From Papaver somniferum (Eukaryota > Streptophyta > Magnoliopsida > Ranunculales > Papaveraceae), in NCBI RefSeq assembly GCF_003573695.1, contig NC_039359.1:77576783-77640782 (forward strand): DNA of 64,000 nucleotides, read 5' to 3'. Below the pieces are notes generated by a model, which saw only the letters and a program-made list of their open reading frames with translations, made no database searches and had not been told where the DNA came from. The position numbers were made by a program, and so were the translations under genes. Below, in pieces: positions 45,515 through 57,030 of this stretch; the stretch's first letter is position 1, and every line of letters starts with the position of its first letter.

Positions 45515-47130
45515 GGGATATTTTGATTTTGGGTCACATAAAAGTGATCAGACTTGCGTTTGGGTTACCATGAAATTTTAATTAGAGTTTGGGTCACGAG
45601 ACCATTGTTGACCGTCTTGACTGTTAGGAAAGTTTGTTAAATTATGAAATGACCAAATATCTATTAAACTTCGAATTATTTACTAACCCTGCCATAGTAC
45701 TTTCCGTTAAATTGGTGTATGGTTGGGATTTCTTAAAGATTTGGTATTATGTGTCTAAGGAAGTAAATAGATCTTGTTTTTCCACCACCATTCAATTAAA
45801 GTCGTCGTCTTAACCCAACTGAAATAGCGAAGTTGCAGACGCGAGAAAGAAATGGTGAGAGAGATGATCCACAATTGAATCGCCCTTAGTTTTATTTGGA
45901 TTTATGGTTGTTTTGGTTATCCATAGTGGAAGAAGAAGAAGAGAAATTGAAGAAACTACACGATGGTTTTATCCTCCATCACAACTGAAGTTGAAGGTTA
46001 AATCGAGAAACTATGGTTCGTCAAAAACAGTTAGTGCATGAAACCCACTACAAATTATCTTCGTTTTGCAACATGCATATTAGGATTTATAGAAATTAGA
46101 GTTTATCAGTATAATTTGGACTTTTGGGTTCATAAATTTTCGGGTTTTTGCTGTAGAAACTTATAATTTGTGTTTTGGATGGTTTGTGGTGGATGTATTA
46201 GCATGAAATTGAGACTTAAAAGGTTTAGCAGTCAAAATATTGCTTTGTTCACGTAATTTTAATGTTTGTATTAGAGTTGATCAAAATTTGGGGTTGTTCT
46301 TATTGTTGAGGTCCTCTTTCCTTTTATAATTAAATTAGTTGAACTGGATTCCAATTTATTATGACTTCCGGTTCCTTCAATTTATGCTTTTGTCATGCAC
46401 ATATTTGATTAAAGGTGGACAAATCATCCGAGGAGGTGGATGTTGAGATTGCCACACAAGGAGTTATCGGTGAGAGAGTTATTGACATATTTTCAGTTGA
46501 TTCACTTGTTGTTAATTGAAAGATGCGGGAGAGCGTAGTATGTCGGCATAATTGGCCGTAGTGAACATAATTTGCTGGTTGGTAACTTGCATCATCTTCA
46601 CACTCTCATTGCATGTATGACACACCCTTGCAATAAAAATAGAGAAATTCACTTGTATGCTTGTATGAATGTAAGTTGCAGATGTGCATAAATTGGTTTA
46701 TAAATGTAAGTTATTTCGGTTTCAAGCATGCCTTTGTTCTTCATTTTATCCATATGGAGATCTGTTGATTTTGTCCAAATTGTGAGCTTTGAAACCGTCT
46801 GCAGGTGTGAAGTTATTGCCTGAAAAATGGCTTCATTTGGTGTTTACGGGGTTTCGAGGTTGGGTCCAAAGGTCTGGTAACTGACAAATAATCCAGACTG
46901 TTAGATTCTATCTATTCTTGACCGCTGGATTGTTTTAGTCTCATGTGCGACTCATGTGCTCAATATTAACTAACAGCGTTTCATAAATAAAAATTAATTA
47001 AAGTAGAAGTTATTCCATTAACGGTCAAGACGGTCAACAACGGTCTCGTAACCCAAACTCTAACTAAAATTTCATGGTGACCCAAACACAATTTTGATCA
47101 CTTTAATGTGACCTAAAGTCAAAATATCAC
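45515..47130. mobile_element. Mutator-like (MULE) non-autonomous DNA transposon
   Basis: 1616 bp bounded by terminal inverted repeats of about 110 bp (45515-45626 and 47019-47130, beginning G(G/T)GATATTTTGA). A perfect 9-bp duplication TAAAACTAA (45506-45514, 47131-47139) flanks it. Long inverted repeats with a 9-bp duplication are diagnostic of Mutator-like elements. No transposase. The interior (45627-47018) has short coding-like bits (GAA-rich near 45930, GTGGACAAATCATCC near 46415), so it may carry captured host sequence (Pack-MULE), which is unproven. Confidence 0.88.
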
Positions 47131-48464
47131 TAAAACTAATGCTAGATTCATGTTTCCGTGACAAAGGCAATACAAATTTAGAGTTTATGCATAGCGCCAA
47201 TTTTTCCGAAGAGTTAAGAACATTTTCTAATCTGCCATTTGCCAGTTCTATCAGCATAAACTAATATACACATCAACATTATTATCTACATATATATATA
47301 TAAGAGTTTCCTTCAAACTAAATATTTAAGCTTCCAATTAACTATGAAGTAAAGTAAGGGAAGATGGGATTCTCATTTTACCACTTCATCAAACAGATCA
47401 TAGGCATAAGCCACATACTTGGTACACCACCGTTCACATCCGTCAACCCAATCATACGCCTAGCAAGTCTAACCGACTAGCGACTATATAGTCATTTTAA
47501 CAAACAGTTCATAGGCACAGATTTACTGCTCTTCTCATTTAAATGTCATAAATTGTTCATGTTCATAATATTCATTTTCTTGTACCCATGTAATGAAATT
47601 CACCACTCCTTATGTAGAGCTATCAAATACCAACACAGAGAAATGCATAAGCTATCTTGCAGTCAACATAGCATCCATTCTAGTCATTTGTTCTCTTTGA
47701 ATATAAATAAGCTAAAACAGAAATGATTACACCCATGAGTAGTGGCCAACACGATTAAGTTAATACAAACAAACACATTAATTCAAGATGATTAGAACAT
47801 CACCAAAACTTGGTTAATCAAATGTCATCTAACCATTATCTTAACCATTCAAAAATCTGTTCCAAAAGTGTAGGGATTCAATAGAATACACAAACCCATG
47901 CAAGCAGTATCCATAAATTAGATATCATATCCAGATTTGGGAAAAAGACCCAAATTTGTAGAACCCTAGTTCTAAAATAGATATCCTAATTTATCAATTT
48001 ACATACTCCAAATTTTAAAACCCAAAGACATGTACAAATACAGATATCTTATGCTTAATTAGTACTAATCATCCAATTCGATTAAATCATAATTAAATTG
48101 GTATGAACCCTAGCTATACTAGGTTTACAACACCTTCCATATAAGATGAAATTTATAGCAAAATACCTGACCAAAACAACGCATCTCGTGTGATAGCAAA
48201 ATCCCGTTGATTTATAAGAATCACATCGATCAATTGAGTGGAAATCACTGGCCTCAATCAATTTCTTCATACCGGAAAACAGATGAATATTTCCAACCCA
48301 ACAGCTTAAGATAAGGCAGGCTTTCATGTATTTGGGTACTGACATTTATTATATCGGCACCCTAAAATGTTGTCAACACTTGAGTATTAGAGTCTTAGGC
48401 ACTCTAAGTGCATAATTTGACTAATGGGTCCGGTTAAACCTGTGAAAAAGGTTTGCACTGTCAC

Positions 48465-49492
48465 AGAAATTGTTGTCGACTAGGAATATCATCTTGATAA
48501 GAAGGATTTTCACTATAATTACTGTATGAAGAAGAAGTTTTAAAGTTACCTTGATATTTGGAATTATGTCTTGGAGAAAACCTTTGAGAACGGAAAACAC
48601 GTCGTTCTATCTTGATAGCTTATTGTATAGCTTCAACCATGGTGTAAAGTGATTGAGTCATTCCCTCTTGAATCAATCGATTCAAACCTTCGATAAATCT
48701 AGCAACTAGTTGTTCTTCAGTTTCATTGAGTTCATCACATGCAACTAAGTTGTAGAACTCAGACACATATTCCTCCGCCAATCTTGCACCTTTTCGACAA
48801 GTCTGAAGTTTAACAAAAAGTTGTTGTTTGTAATCTCTTGGTAAGAATTTTTCTCTAATGAGATTTTTCATCCTTTTTCATGATCGTACTGGTGTCTTAC
48901 CAAAATTCCTTCGATCTTCACCTAGTTTTAACCACCAAGCAGCAACACTTCCTTTGAGTTTGTAAGCTACAAGCTTAACCTGGTGCGTTCTGGTATCTCC
49001 ATGAATTCGAAAAAACCCCGACTTCGTAAAACCAGTCTAGTAATTCCTCAATATTCAACCGGCCACTGAAAGTTGGAATGTCAGCTTTTTGCTTGTATTC
49101 AGGTAGAGATCCAGAATTTTTTTGATTTGATCGAAAACGTTTTTCTTCATTACCATTCTTTTCTAGATAATCTTCAATATCATCTTCACTACTGCTAAAT
49201 TGAGGGTTAACAAACTTCTTGTGAGGTTGATAGATGTATCTTTCATATTTTTTATTTTCTTAACCCCTTCTGTAGTATGAGTATCATGAATAACATTATG
49301 TTTCTTTTCATTTCTAGAAACATACTTTGATCTAGGATGTTTCCCTTCTTCCCATGATTTGTTCTCAACATCAGATTTTTCTTCACTCTCATATTTTCTT
49401 TCACCATCAGAGTTTTCTTTAATCTTCATCTTATTTTGTATACCTTGTATGATGTTAGTTATATGTGCGACATTCTTGTCAAGCAGATCCAA
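48465..49492 (-). pseudogene. Gypsy gag, N-terminal and capsid part
   Basis: First ORF 49492-49163 (acidic/basic leader). The retrotransposon Gag domain follows at about 49090-48620, with IPTFSGRLNIEELLDWF, a frameshift, then VAAWW and REKFLPRDY, and LNRLIQEGM near 48660. It then runs to SRQQF at about 48470. Stops and at least two frameshifts. Joined to 43383 across the insertion. Confidence 0.82.
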
Positions 49493-49658
49493 CCTTTATG
49501 TAACTTTAGTAAATTAGTTCTAGTAACGTGGTCTCCCATAGAATACAAAAACTAAAGATTCTTTTTTTTTTTTTTTAGAATTAGGGTTTGAGTTGCAGAA
49601 GCGTTTAGGATCGTGTTTTAGATAAGAATCTAAAGCAGTTGGTTGTGGTACCAACTAA
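49493..49658 (-). other. Leader and primer site of gypsy element
   Basis: A/T-rich leader with a 14-T run at 49563-49576. TTGGTACCACA next to the LTR (about 49646-49657, minus strand) is in the primer-site position but only loosely resembles the iMet site. Confidence 0.5.
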
Positions 49659-49972
49659 TAGAGAACAAGCTAGAAAAATGCAACACGGAGGTTGCAGGTG
49701 ATGAGAAGGGGAGAAAGGTTGAGAAAATAAGAAGAATTTGTAAAGAACAAGAAGAAAAGATTGTAAGAAGAGATAGTTTAATAACTTTGATTAATGATAA
49801 TAATAATTGTATCTACAAATAACGAATAAAGTCTTTTTATATAGGCACGAAGAAGAATCTAAAAATAGGAAAACACTAAAAGAAGGAAATAAGAAAAGAC
49901 TAAAACAGGAAAGGCTAAACTTGATAAGCAAGTTAAGAAGAAACTAGAAGAAAGTAGAGATGTTCTACATCA
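49659..49972 (-). repeat. 5' LTR of gypsy element
   Basis: 314 bp, matches 35562-35874. On the minus strand it starts TGATGTAGAACATC; its terminal CA has become TA. Confidence 0.85.
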
Positions 49973-50417
49973 GTCCCCCCTTCTTAAAACAACTTGTCCT
50001 CAAGTTGATTAACTCAAATCACTCTCACCATGGAACGTAAAAATTTCCTGAACATTAAATATATTAGATATGTTCCAATTGGCAGGAAGATCCACCACAT
50101 AAGCATTGTCACTTATTTTCTTCAAATTCTTGAAAGGTCCATATTTCTTCATTTTAGTTTTGTTGTATGTACCAGCTGGAAAACGTTCTTTTCGAAGATG
50201 AATCATAACAAGCTCTCCTTCCTCAAAACTCTTAAACCGCCTGTATTGATCAGCTACAGCCTTATACTTAGCATTATAATCTTCAAGTTTATTTTTCACC
50301 TCATTATGAAGTTGAGAAGCCGTGTCAAGTAGTTGATCAGCCTTGGCATGAGACTTGGAAGGTTTAGGTAACACAACCAAATCCCATATATGATATGGTA
50401 CTTTCAAATAAACGATA
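49973..50417 (-). pseudogene. Extra gypsy integrase C-terminus upstream of the 5' LTR
   Basis: Polypurine tract (AAGAAGGGGGG) and integrase tail in the same orientation, closely matching 35875-36260. It retains the F-E-E-G-E-L-V-M-I-H-L stretch that the downstream copy has lost. Homology ends abruptly at about 50417. It shows that a second element once abutted this LTR head to tail. Confidence 0.85.
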
Positions 50418-52140
50418 GTATAAGGCTAAGTATGTAAAATTTGTCAAATTCTTACGTATGATTTGTGAGATATGTTATATTTAAGTTGGTTTGACAATTA
50501 TACCCTTAACGAATATAGTTTATGTACATAAGGTTATTCTTGCCATGAAAATATTTTATTTAATGACATCATCAAATATATTTATTCATATGACCCTTCT
50601 TATCTTTTGGATATCATTTTAATAAACCAAGCCAAAACCCGCGGGTTGGCCCGTCCCGTCCCGTGAAAACCCGCACCCGTCCCGGATGGTAACTAAACAA
50701 GACGGGCACGGGTTTTATAATTAGTGGCTTGTGAAGAAACGGGTTAACCCGGACCGTACTGTGAAACCCGCGACTGGACCGTAAACTCGTAATTTCATTC
50801 CCGTACTGTGAAAGAACAACAGATCCAGGCTCCAGTCCAGCCTCTTCTTCGACAGCAGAAATCAATCACTACCTCCCCCATCCATTGTTCTTCTTCCCAC
50901 TGAGTTCCTCATATCAACACCACTAATTTGATTCTCTGAAATCTCGTTCTTGAACTGAGCTGCAGTATCAACAGCACCACCAATCGAATCTCCTTCTGCA
51001 ACTGATTAAACCCATTTCATCTTCACAGCATCGACAACTCCTTCAATTCCTTGACAATGACTATGAAACCATCTTGATTCTTCCCTGAACTCTTGATTCA
51101 AACCCACAATTCCTATGGCTTCTTCTTCTCTGAATTTCATATCTTAGAAACAATCGTAACAGATAAAATTACCTCAGCTCAGACCCATCTTTCAATTTCA
51201 CATACACATGAACCCATCACTGAACATCAACATAAATCTAACTACAAATACATGCAGCTCCACTCCATCCCAAACTCAAGCCTTAGTTCCATTAGTACCA
51301 ACAAAACTCGATAATTGAAACAACTCGATTCAGAAACTAAAATTAAATCAACTTAGAACCCTAATTGAAACAACTCGATTCAGGAACTCTAATTCCTAAT
51401 TTGGGAAGAACAACAAGAACCCTGATTCTTAGAATCAAAGTTAAATCCTATACAATCATCTCTACCTTAATCAATAACAAACCCATGAAATATTATACCA
51501 AAACAAATTCAATTTCATAAAGAAATCAATCAAAACTGAAACCCCAAATTTACCTGGTTTTGATTCTTCATCAGAACAATCTCCAATCGATAATTCAACA
51601 TCCAAAATCTTCAACAAAACAAACCCATCCTCTAGTTCCGTTTAAATCTTCTTAATCCTTTCTCGTATCGAATTCTAAACAATTAACAGAAACCCTAATT
51701 TTACTTCTCTATTTCATCATCTCGAGCAGAACTATATCAATCCCCTGACTCTCCTCCTTAAAGATTCACCACCACAACAACACCTCCATCATATAATAGT
51801 TTCATCAAACACTTCTCTCAATCGATCTCTCACAAACTCTCAGAATCGCTCGGAAAAGAACTCAAGAAAAACGAAGATGAAGAAAGATAAAAAAAAAAAA
51901 AAAAAGAATAAGAGAGAATAAGAGAAGGGATACGACTCTCAAAGATAGTTAGGAATTAACCCGTGAGCACCCGTGAACCCGCGAGCTTTACCCGGGACGG
52001 GCACGAGTGGGATAAATGACCACCCGTGAAGAATTTCAACCCGCGAGCTCAGGCTTGTATTAACCCGTAACCCGCGGGTTGGTCACAAGCCAGACCCGTC
52101 CCGCCCGTTTTCCAGATCTAAGTGGGTTAAAGAATTTTTA
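50418..52140. other. Unassigned region with GC-rich inverted motifs
   Basis: No gene recognised. Stretches near 50630-50790 and 51955-52110 are full of ACCCGCGGGTT and CCGTCCCG words in both orientations. They resemble the subterminal repeats of some hAT-type DNA transposons, but no inverted ends or 8-bp duplication were found. The middle (50870-51900) is CT/CA-rich and may be a captured gene leader. Confidence 0.35.
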
Positions 52141-52779
52141 AATGGGTTTTAAACCCAAGATCATAAGAGTAAGAGAGAGTGAGAAGAGGACCAAACACTT
52201 AATTTTTAAATGAAAGATTGAGCAATTTGAATTATTCCTCCAATATCTGCGTCATGCTTAATATCAAACCTCAAACCTTGTAATATCTCTGCTGAAATAT
52301 TTTTCAAAGAGTTTTTATTGTGAAGGAAAGATTTTTGAAATTACCTTCTTTTAAGTAATTTGGATGCGGAAAAACCTTTTCATACGTCGATAAAAAAAAA
52401 AATTTATCTACAAACCCCACCAAAAGGATATCACAATAATCTCCCTTAGGTACTGAACCGGGTGGTAATCTAGCATATGGTTGATATATGTTCTTTGTTG
52501 TCATCAATTGTGTAGATAGTTGGGCACATCTTTCTGGGGTTAAAACCTGTCGTTCCTGAATCTGCAAAAAATCAAAAGGAAATTTTAATATTATTCTTTT
52601 TTTATATAAATAAAGATTTAAAATTACTCAATATTTTAGAAAAAATAAAAACATATACCCTAATTATTAACTTGTTGATTATCGTTCTGTACCATGTCGT
52701 GCTACCTACGTCAAAGTATTGGATGCCCCATCTCAATGAACGATACCAAATCTTTTACATGTAAAACACCAAATTGGTA
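52141..52779. other. AT-rich region with one unassigned ORF
   Basis: A minus-strand ORF (52567-52304, 87 aa, includes TPERCAQLSTQL and GDYCDILLVGF) looks less random than its surroundings and may be an exon of a transposon gene. No family is assigned. Nothing else seen. Confidence 0.25.
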
Positions 52780-53225
52780 CCCCTATTAGAAGCCATGTAA
52801 TTTCTAATCCAAATTATGTTTTGTGACATAAAATTTAGGTCATAGTCTTACTTTTTGTAATCTATCATTTGGACCCAAAATACTTTAAGCGGCATGAAAT
52901 ATGCTTTTGACCGAAAATCTACAAGGCGACACAACATCCATGTCTTGTAATATGAAAAAGAGAAGAAGCATATTTAACCCAACAATGTGTCATTGTGATT
53001 CCGTTTCTAGCGCAATCCAAAAATCCGCCCGACACTCAGAATCCATCTCATGGTCCAAAATGTATAATGTGCTATAACGCAAAAAATGCCTTTTTAAGAC
53101 AAAAGTTAATGTATTGTAACCTAAAATCTACTATTATAACCAAAATACTACTGCGTGATACACGTTTTACCATGGGAAGCAATTCTCTGCCATTGATAAA
53201 GTAACCTTCTTTCCTTATCTGTGTT
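52780..53225 (+). repeat. Degenerate short-unit repeat, left of Cassandra
   Basis: Loose repetition of TGTGACCCAAAATCTACC-like words of about 18-24 bp. The same type continues at 62267-62990 on the other side of the Cassandra element, so one repeat block was interrupted. Confidence 0.55.
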
Positions 53226-53499
53226 TGTGATACCCCGATATTCGGCTGTGGTTGGCCGAATGGAATATAAGTAATGGGTTTTCCTTTCCTAACACCGAGG
53301 CCTTTTCAGTACAATTGACTCCAGAATTGGCAGAAAACTCTACAGTTAAGCGTGCTCGGACGGGAGTAATCTAGGGATGGGTGACCATCCGGGAAGTTTC
53401 TGCTGGATTATTACAGCGACGCTCGTTGAAAACCCCACACTACCGGATGGCCGCAGTGCCTAAGTGGGTACAGTATCGGTGGAAAGACGGGTCATTATA
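53226..53499 (+). repeat. Cassandra 5' LTR
   Basis: 274 bp, TGTGATACCCCG start, TCATTATA end (expected ACA). Confidence 0.88.
53344..53400 (+). promoter_or_regulatory. 5S rRNA-like Pol III internal promoter in Cassandra 5' LTR
   Basis: AGTTAAGCGTGCTCGG followed by GGGATGGGTGACC and GGGAAGT corresponds to the A box, intermediate element and C box of plant 5S rRNA genes. The rest of 5S is too diverged for a functional rRNA. Confidence 0.85.
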
Positions 53500-53501
53500 A
53501 A

Positions 53502-53516
53502 TGGTATCAAAGCCGA
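53502..53516 (+). other. Cassandra primer binding site
   Basis: TGGTATCAAAGCCG, iMet type, two bases after the LTR. Confidence 0.75.
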
Positions 53517-53599
53517 CGACGGGTCACCTTCCTAAGGTGGGAAGGTATGCTGGACGGGATTGTTGATCCGGATGCCTGTCTCCTGAGGGGCAGGGAACG

Positions 53600-55993
53600 T
53601 GTTAGAGCATTGCTCGGTCGAAATCGCATGCATTTCTATCTCAAGCATGTTTGTCAATATTAGTGATCAAAACTATATGTATCGATTTCTAGTTTATTTA
53701 TGACTAAGTCTCGGTCTAGGATAGTCAAGTGTAGGTGAAGCTCCAGACTCCATGGCGATCATCTTACGAAGACGAAGAACTACTCGAGGAATAAGTGGAA
53801 CTTCATCCGACTAAAAGGTATGTGAAGACTTGAACTTATCTATCACTCAAAAGTCTATTCTATCTCTTACTCTTGAGACAAAGTCGTATAAGTATGATAG
53901 TTTTCATACATAAACATTTTCTATTTCGAGCCGAATTTACTCGCCTATACTTTTCTCGAAATATGTGTTGGTAATATTTCGCTTTAACCATTTTCATCAT
54001 TACCCGTGACGAAAGTCATGATGACGTTTCAATCTTGAAAATAGCTTTGATGACGATAGTCGATTCTTTATGTCTGACGACTATTATAATATTATAGAAG
54101 AATGTTTCAATAATTGAAATGTAGAGTTTAGATTACCATCTATGGATATAAACATATATAGTTTGTTCGCACATTAGTGTATTAATCAATGTACCGGAAG
54201 CCAAGTGCGTGCATGTGTGTGCATTCGGTATTGGTAAAGGAGACAGGTTAGGTACGCGTACCCGTACCCGTTTGTAGTTTGCAAACTTGTAAACCAGTCA
54301 CCTTAGGTACGCGTACCCACAGAAGTTTTCGAACCGAAAATTTCTGATGAGTTTGTAAACTCAAATCCGGTACCCGTACGCGTACTCAAGCTGGTGATAT
54401 CTAAAATCGGTAGTTCATGAATTTAAAACAATAAATTATAAGGAATGCAATCCTTGCAAACCGTGGCTATATTGTTCACGAATTAATTCAAGTGTCTCAA
54501 ACCAATTTTGTTCCAATTGTGTCTATGAATAAATACCCAAGCAATTGAACAACTCTTAAACTAGTTCTTATGAGTCATTTGAACTAGCTATAAGAAAGAT
54601 GAATACGGTTAATATGAAAGTGCTCATATGCCTAACCATTAGTTAACTATTTGTGAACCAACTAAGTGTACACGTTTAGGTACGGTTACTCAAACCTAAA
54701 TGAATACATTTCATTTGTGTGTGTGACAAGCTAAGTTTCGATCTAACGGTTGATTGATATTAGCTTGGTTGAATAAGGTTTTTCATCTAACGGTGAATAT
54801 TGAATGCTAAGGTAACTTAGATTGCAAACCCTGATTTGAAAACTATATAAAGGAGACATCTAACATTTGGAAAAACTAATCCCCACACCTCTTGTGTGAT
54901 ACTAGTTGGTTTGCTAGAGTCGATTCTCCTTTAACCTTATGTTTCTTCTCGAGACCCTGTAGGTTAACGACTGAAAGACTTCATTGGGATTGTGAAGCCA
55001 GACGAAACTACTTTTCTTGTAGTTGAGCGATCTGATCTTGCCATTTTCTATCGTACGATTTCAATTGAATAATTGGCTTGAGATTATATCTCCGATAGGG
55101 CAAGATAAAAAGAAATCACAAACATCTTCGTCTCATCGTTTGTGATTCCACAATATCTAGTTTCGCTAACATACGATTTAGATTATTGTGAGGTGATTGA
55201 AAATACTAGGATGTTCTTCGAGAATATAAGTCCGGTTTATCAATTATTTCATGTTCACCTTGATTTATCAAAAGACTTAACAAAAACTCTTGGGTATTTC
55301 TGTTGTAGACATATTTATTCAATCCTATAGACTTTTCTGTGTGAGACAGATTTGTCTATCAAGTCTTCGACTTTGGGTCGTAGCAACTCTTAGTTGTGGG
55401 TGAGATCAACTAAGGGAATCAAGTGTGTAGTATCCTACTGGGATCAGAGACGTAAGGAGCGAAACTGCACCTTGAATCAGTGTGAGATTGATTAGGGTTC
55501 AACTACAGTCCAGACCGAAGTTAGTTTTTAGTAGGCTAGTATCTGTAGCGGCTTAATACAGTGTGGTGTTCAATCTAGACTAGGTCGGGGGGTTTTTCTA
55601 CATTTGCGGTTTCCTCGTTAACAAAATTTCTGGTTTCTGTGTTATTTCTATTCTGCATTATATTTTGTTATATAATTGAAATATCACAGGTTGTGCGTTG
55701 TATCGATCAATTGTGAAATCCAACCTTTGGTTGTTGATTGGAAATTGATTGATCCTTGGATATTGGTCTTTGGTACCATCCAAGTTATTATCCTTGTATT
55801 TGATAAAGACTCGCAGATTTCTATTTGCTTGAGTATAAATCAAATCAAGTGCGAAAGATATTAACTCCTCGATATACTTTTATCTATATTGAGTCTGACT
55901 GTCTAGTTGATTCTCCAGAAAGTATATTTGAGTTAATACATACAAATTGATAATCGAAATATTGGGTGAGTTTGTTGTACCCCCACATTTTCA
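53600..55993 (+). repeat. LTR F
   Basis: TGTTAGAGC...ATTTTCA. TATA box 54844-54851. GGTACGCGTACCC motifs at about 54251, 54306 and 54368. Confidence 0.9.
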
Positions 55994-56010
55994 ATTGGTA
56001 TCGGAGCAGG
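55994..56010 (+). other. Primer binding site of F-G element
   Basis: ATTGGTATCGGAGCAGG, iMet type with one change. Confidence 0.8.
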
Positions 56011-56207
56011 CAAACACCTTAAACCTTATAAGTTTTTGTTTGTCCGATCCTCAAAAGTCTATCCCTATCGGAAATGTTTTTGGGAAACTTGCTCGTGGCA
56101 TCTGTAACGCACACCAGAGTTCCTTAAAGATTGTTCGAAGATTATTCATCAGACCTACGGTCATTCATGATAATCTCATACCATCTAGAATATCGTAAAA
56201 TTTATAT

Positions 56208-56639
56208 GTGAGGAAACAGTCTAAGGAAAATTGTCAAAGAAAATATGATAAACGCTCAAAGGTATGGCCTCTCACGACAATTACTCCTAATCTCTTTGCG
56301 GAATACTATCATAAAGGATCAAATGACAAAGATATGTTTAGAGCATTTGAAAATGTTTTGAATTTCTTAGAAAAGCTTAATTCCATAGAGAATTTGAATC
56401 GTTCTGATAAAAACTTTGTACCTGTCAAATCATATCTTAATGATGTACAATCTGGTTCAACCACCAATTCGTATGAGGTTGGTAAAGGAACCATTTATCA
56501 GAAAAAGCCATCTTTATGTCATAAGAAGAAGATCCAAAAGGTTTCCGAGTATTACCAGTATGATTATACTTCCAACCCTGGTTACAAATGTCAACCGGAA
56601 AAATTGCATGAGAAATTCTCTGCATTTTCCACCACCTGA
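56208..56639 (+). CDS. Unknown 143-aa ORF of F-G element
   Basis: Open from ATG 56208 to TGA 56637-56639. Basic N-terminus, a helical stretch FRAFENVLNFLEKLNSIENL (residues about 44-63) and a Lys/Tyr/Cys-containing C-terminal part. It stands in the place of ORF1 of the A-E family but shows no clear similarity by eye. Function unknown; could be a remnant of a longer ORF. Confidence 0.4.
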   Translation: MRKQSKENCQRKYDKRSKVWPLTTITPNLFAEYYHKGSNDKDMFRAFENVLNFLEKLNSIENLNRSDKNFVPVKSYLNDVQSGSTTNSYEVGKGTIYQKKPSLCHKKKIQKVSEYYQYDYTSNPGYKCQPEKLHEKFSAFSTT

Positions 56640-57030
56640 TGTCAGGAATGGCTTCACCCCATTTGTATATAACTTGAAATGGGGAAAGTAATGTGTTGAC
56701 TTTGTTTATGTATTCTTTTTCTTAAAGATAAAATCTTTCAAAAACGATAGTGCAAGTATCCCTTCCTTCTGGTATTTTACCTCTAAAAATCCTACTTTCC
56801 TTATGTGGGTCGCGGTTCATGAACGGATCCAAGACCAACTATGGTTATAAAAGAAGAACGGGTACGCCTACCTCTTTCTTCCGTCCTCAACAGTCCGTGT
56901 ACGTGAACCATTCTAGGGTTCATAATATTTCTCCATTAAAGCTTGTTGGAGAATAATTTGTGAAGGGATTTATCAAAATACAAAACAAGTAAGTAATCTC
57001 TTTCCCACCCCCTTATTTCTTTCTAACATC
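56640..57030 (+). other. Spacer in F-G element
   Basis: No gene; the small ORF at 56750-56956 has no recognisable features. Pyrimidine-rich run before the next ORF. Confidence 0.4.

Larger units (their letters stand above)
43384..48464 (-). mobile_element. Large insertion in gypsy gag, possible solo LTR
   Basis: About 5.1 kb (3.5 kb without the MULE at 45515-47130). It is flanked by AGAAA at 43379-43383 and 48465-48469, a 5- or 6-bp duplication. No direct repeat ends and no matching inverted ends are seen. There is no coding sequence. The minus strand begins (TG)TGACAGTGC and carries a TATGTAGGCAGCC word near 44268 of the sort found in some plant gypsy LTRs, so a solo LTR is the best guess. 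The other end does not read CA. Class therefore uncertain. Confidence 0.5.
35562..49972 (-). mobile_element. Ty3/gypsy retrotransposon with short LTRs, interrupted twice
   Basis: Minus-strand order: LTR 49972-49659, gag 49492-48465, rest of gag 43383-43191, protease, reverse transcriptase, RNase H, integrase (43190-40789 and 36782-35875), polypurine tract, LTR 35874-35562. Without the insertions at 36783-40788 and 43384-48464 the element is about 5.3 kb with about 313-bp LTRs, the size of short plant chromoviruses such as Reina or CRM types. This placement is inference, as no chromodomain is obvious. Many stops and frameshifts make it inactive. Confidence 0.9.

Noticed and set aside
53344..53400. 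5S rRNA gene
   Set aside because: Only the promoter-containing part is conserved, it lies within a TRIM LTR, and an equivalent sits at 62107-62165.
56416..56691. Overlapping ORFs to 56208-56639
   Set aside because: Alternative-frame shadows without recognisable features.
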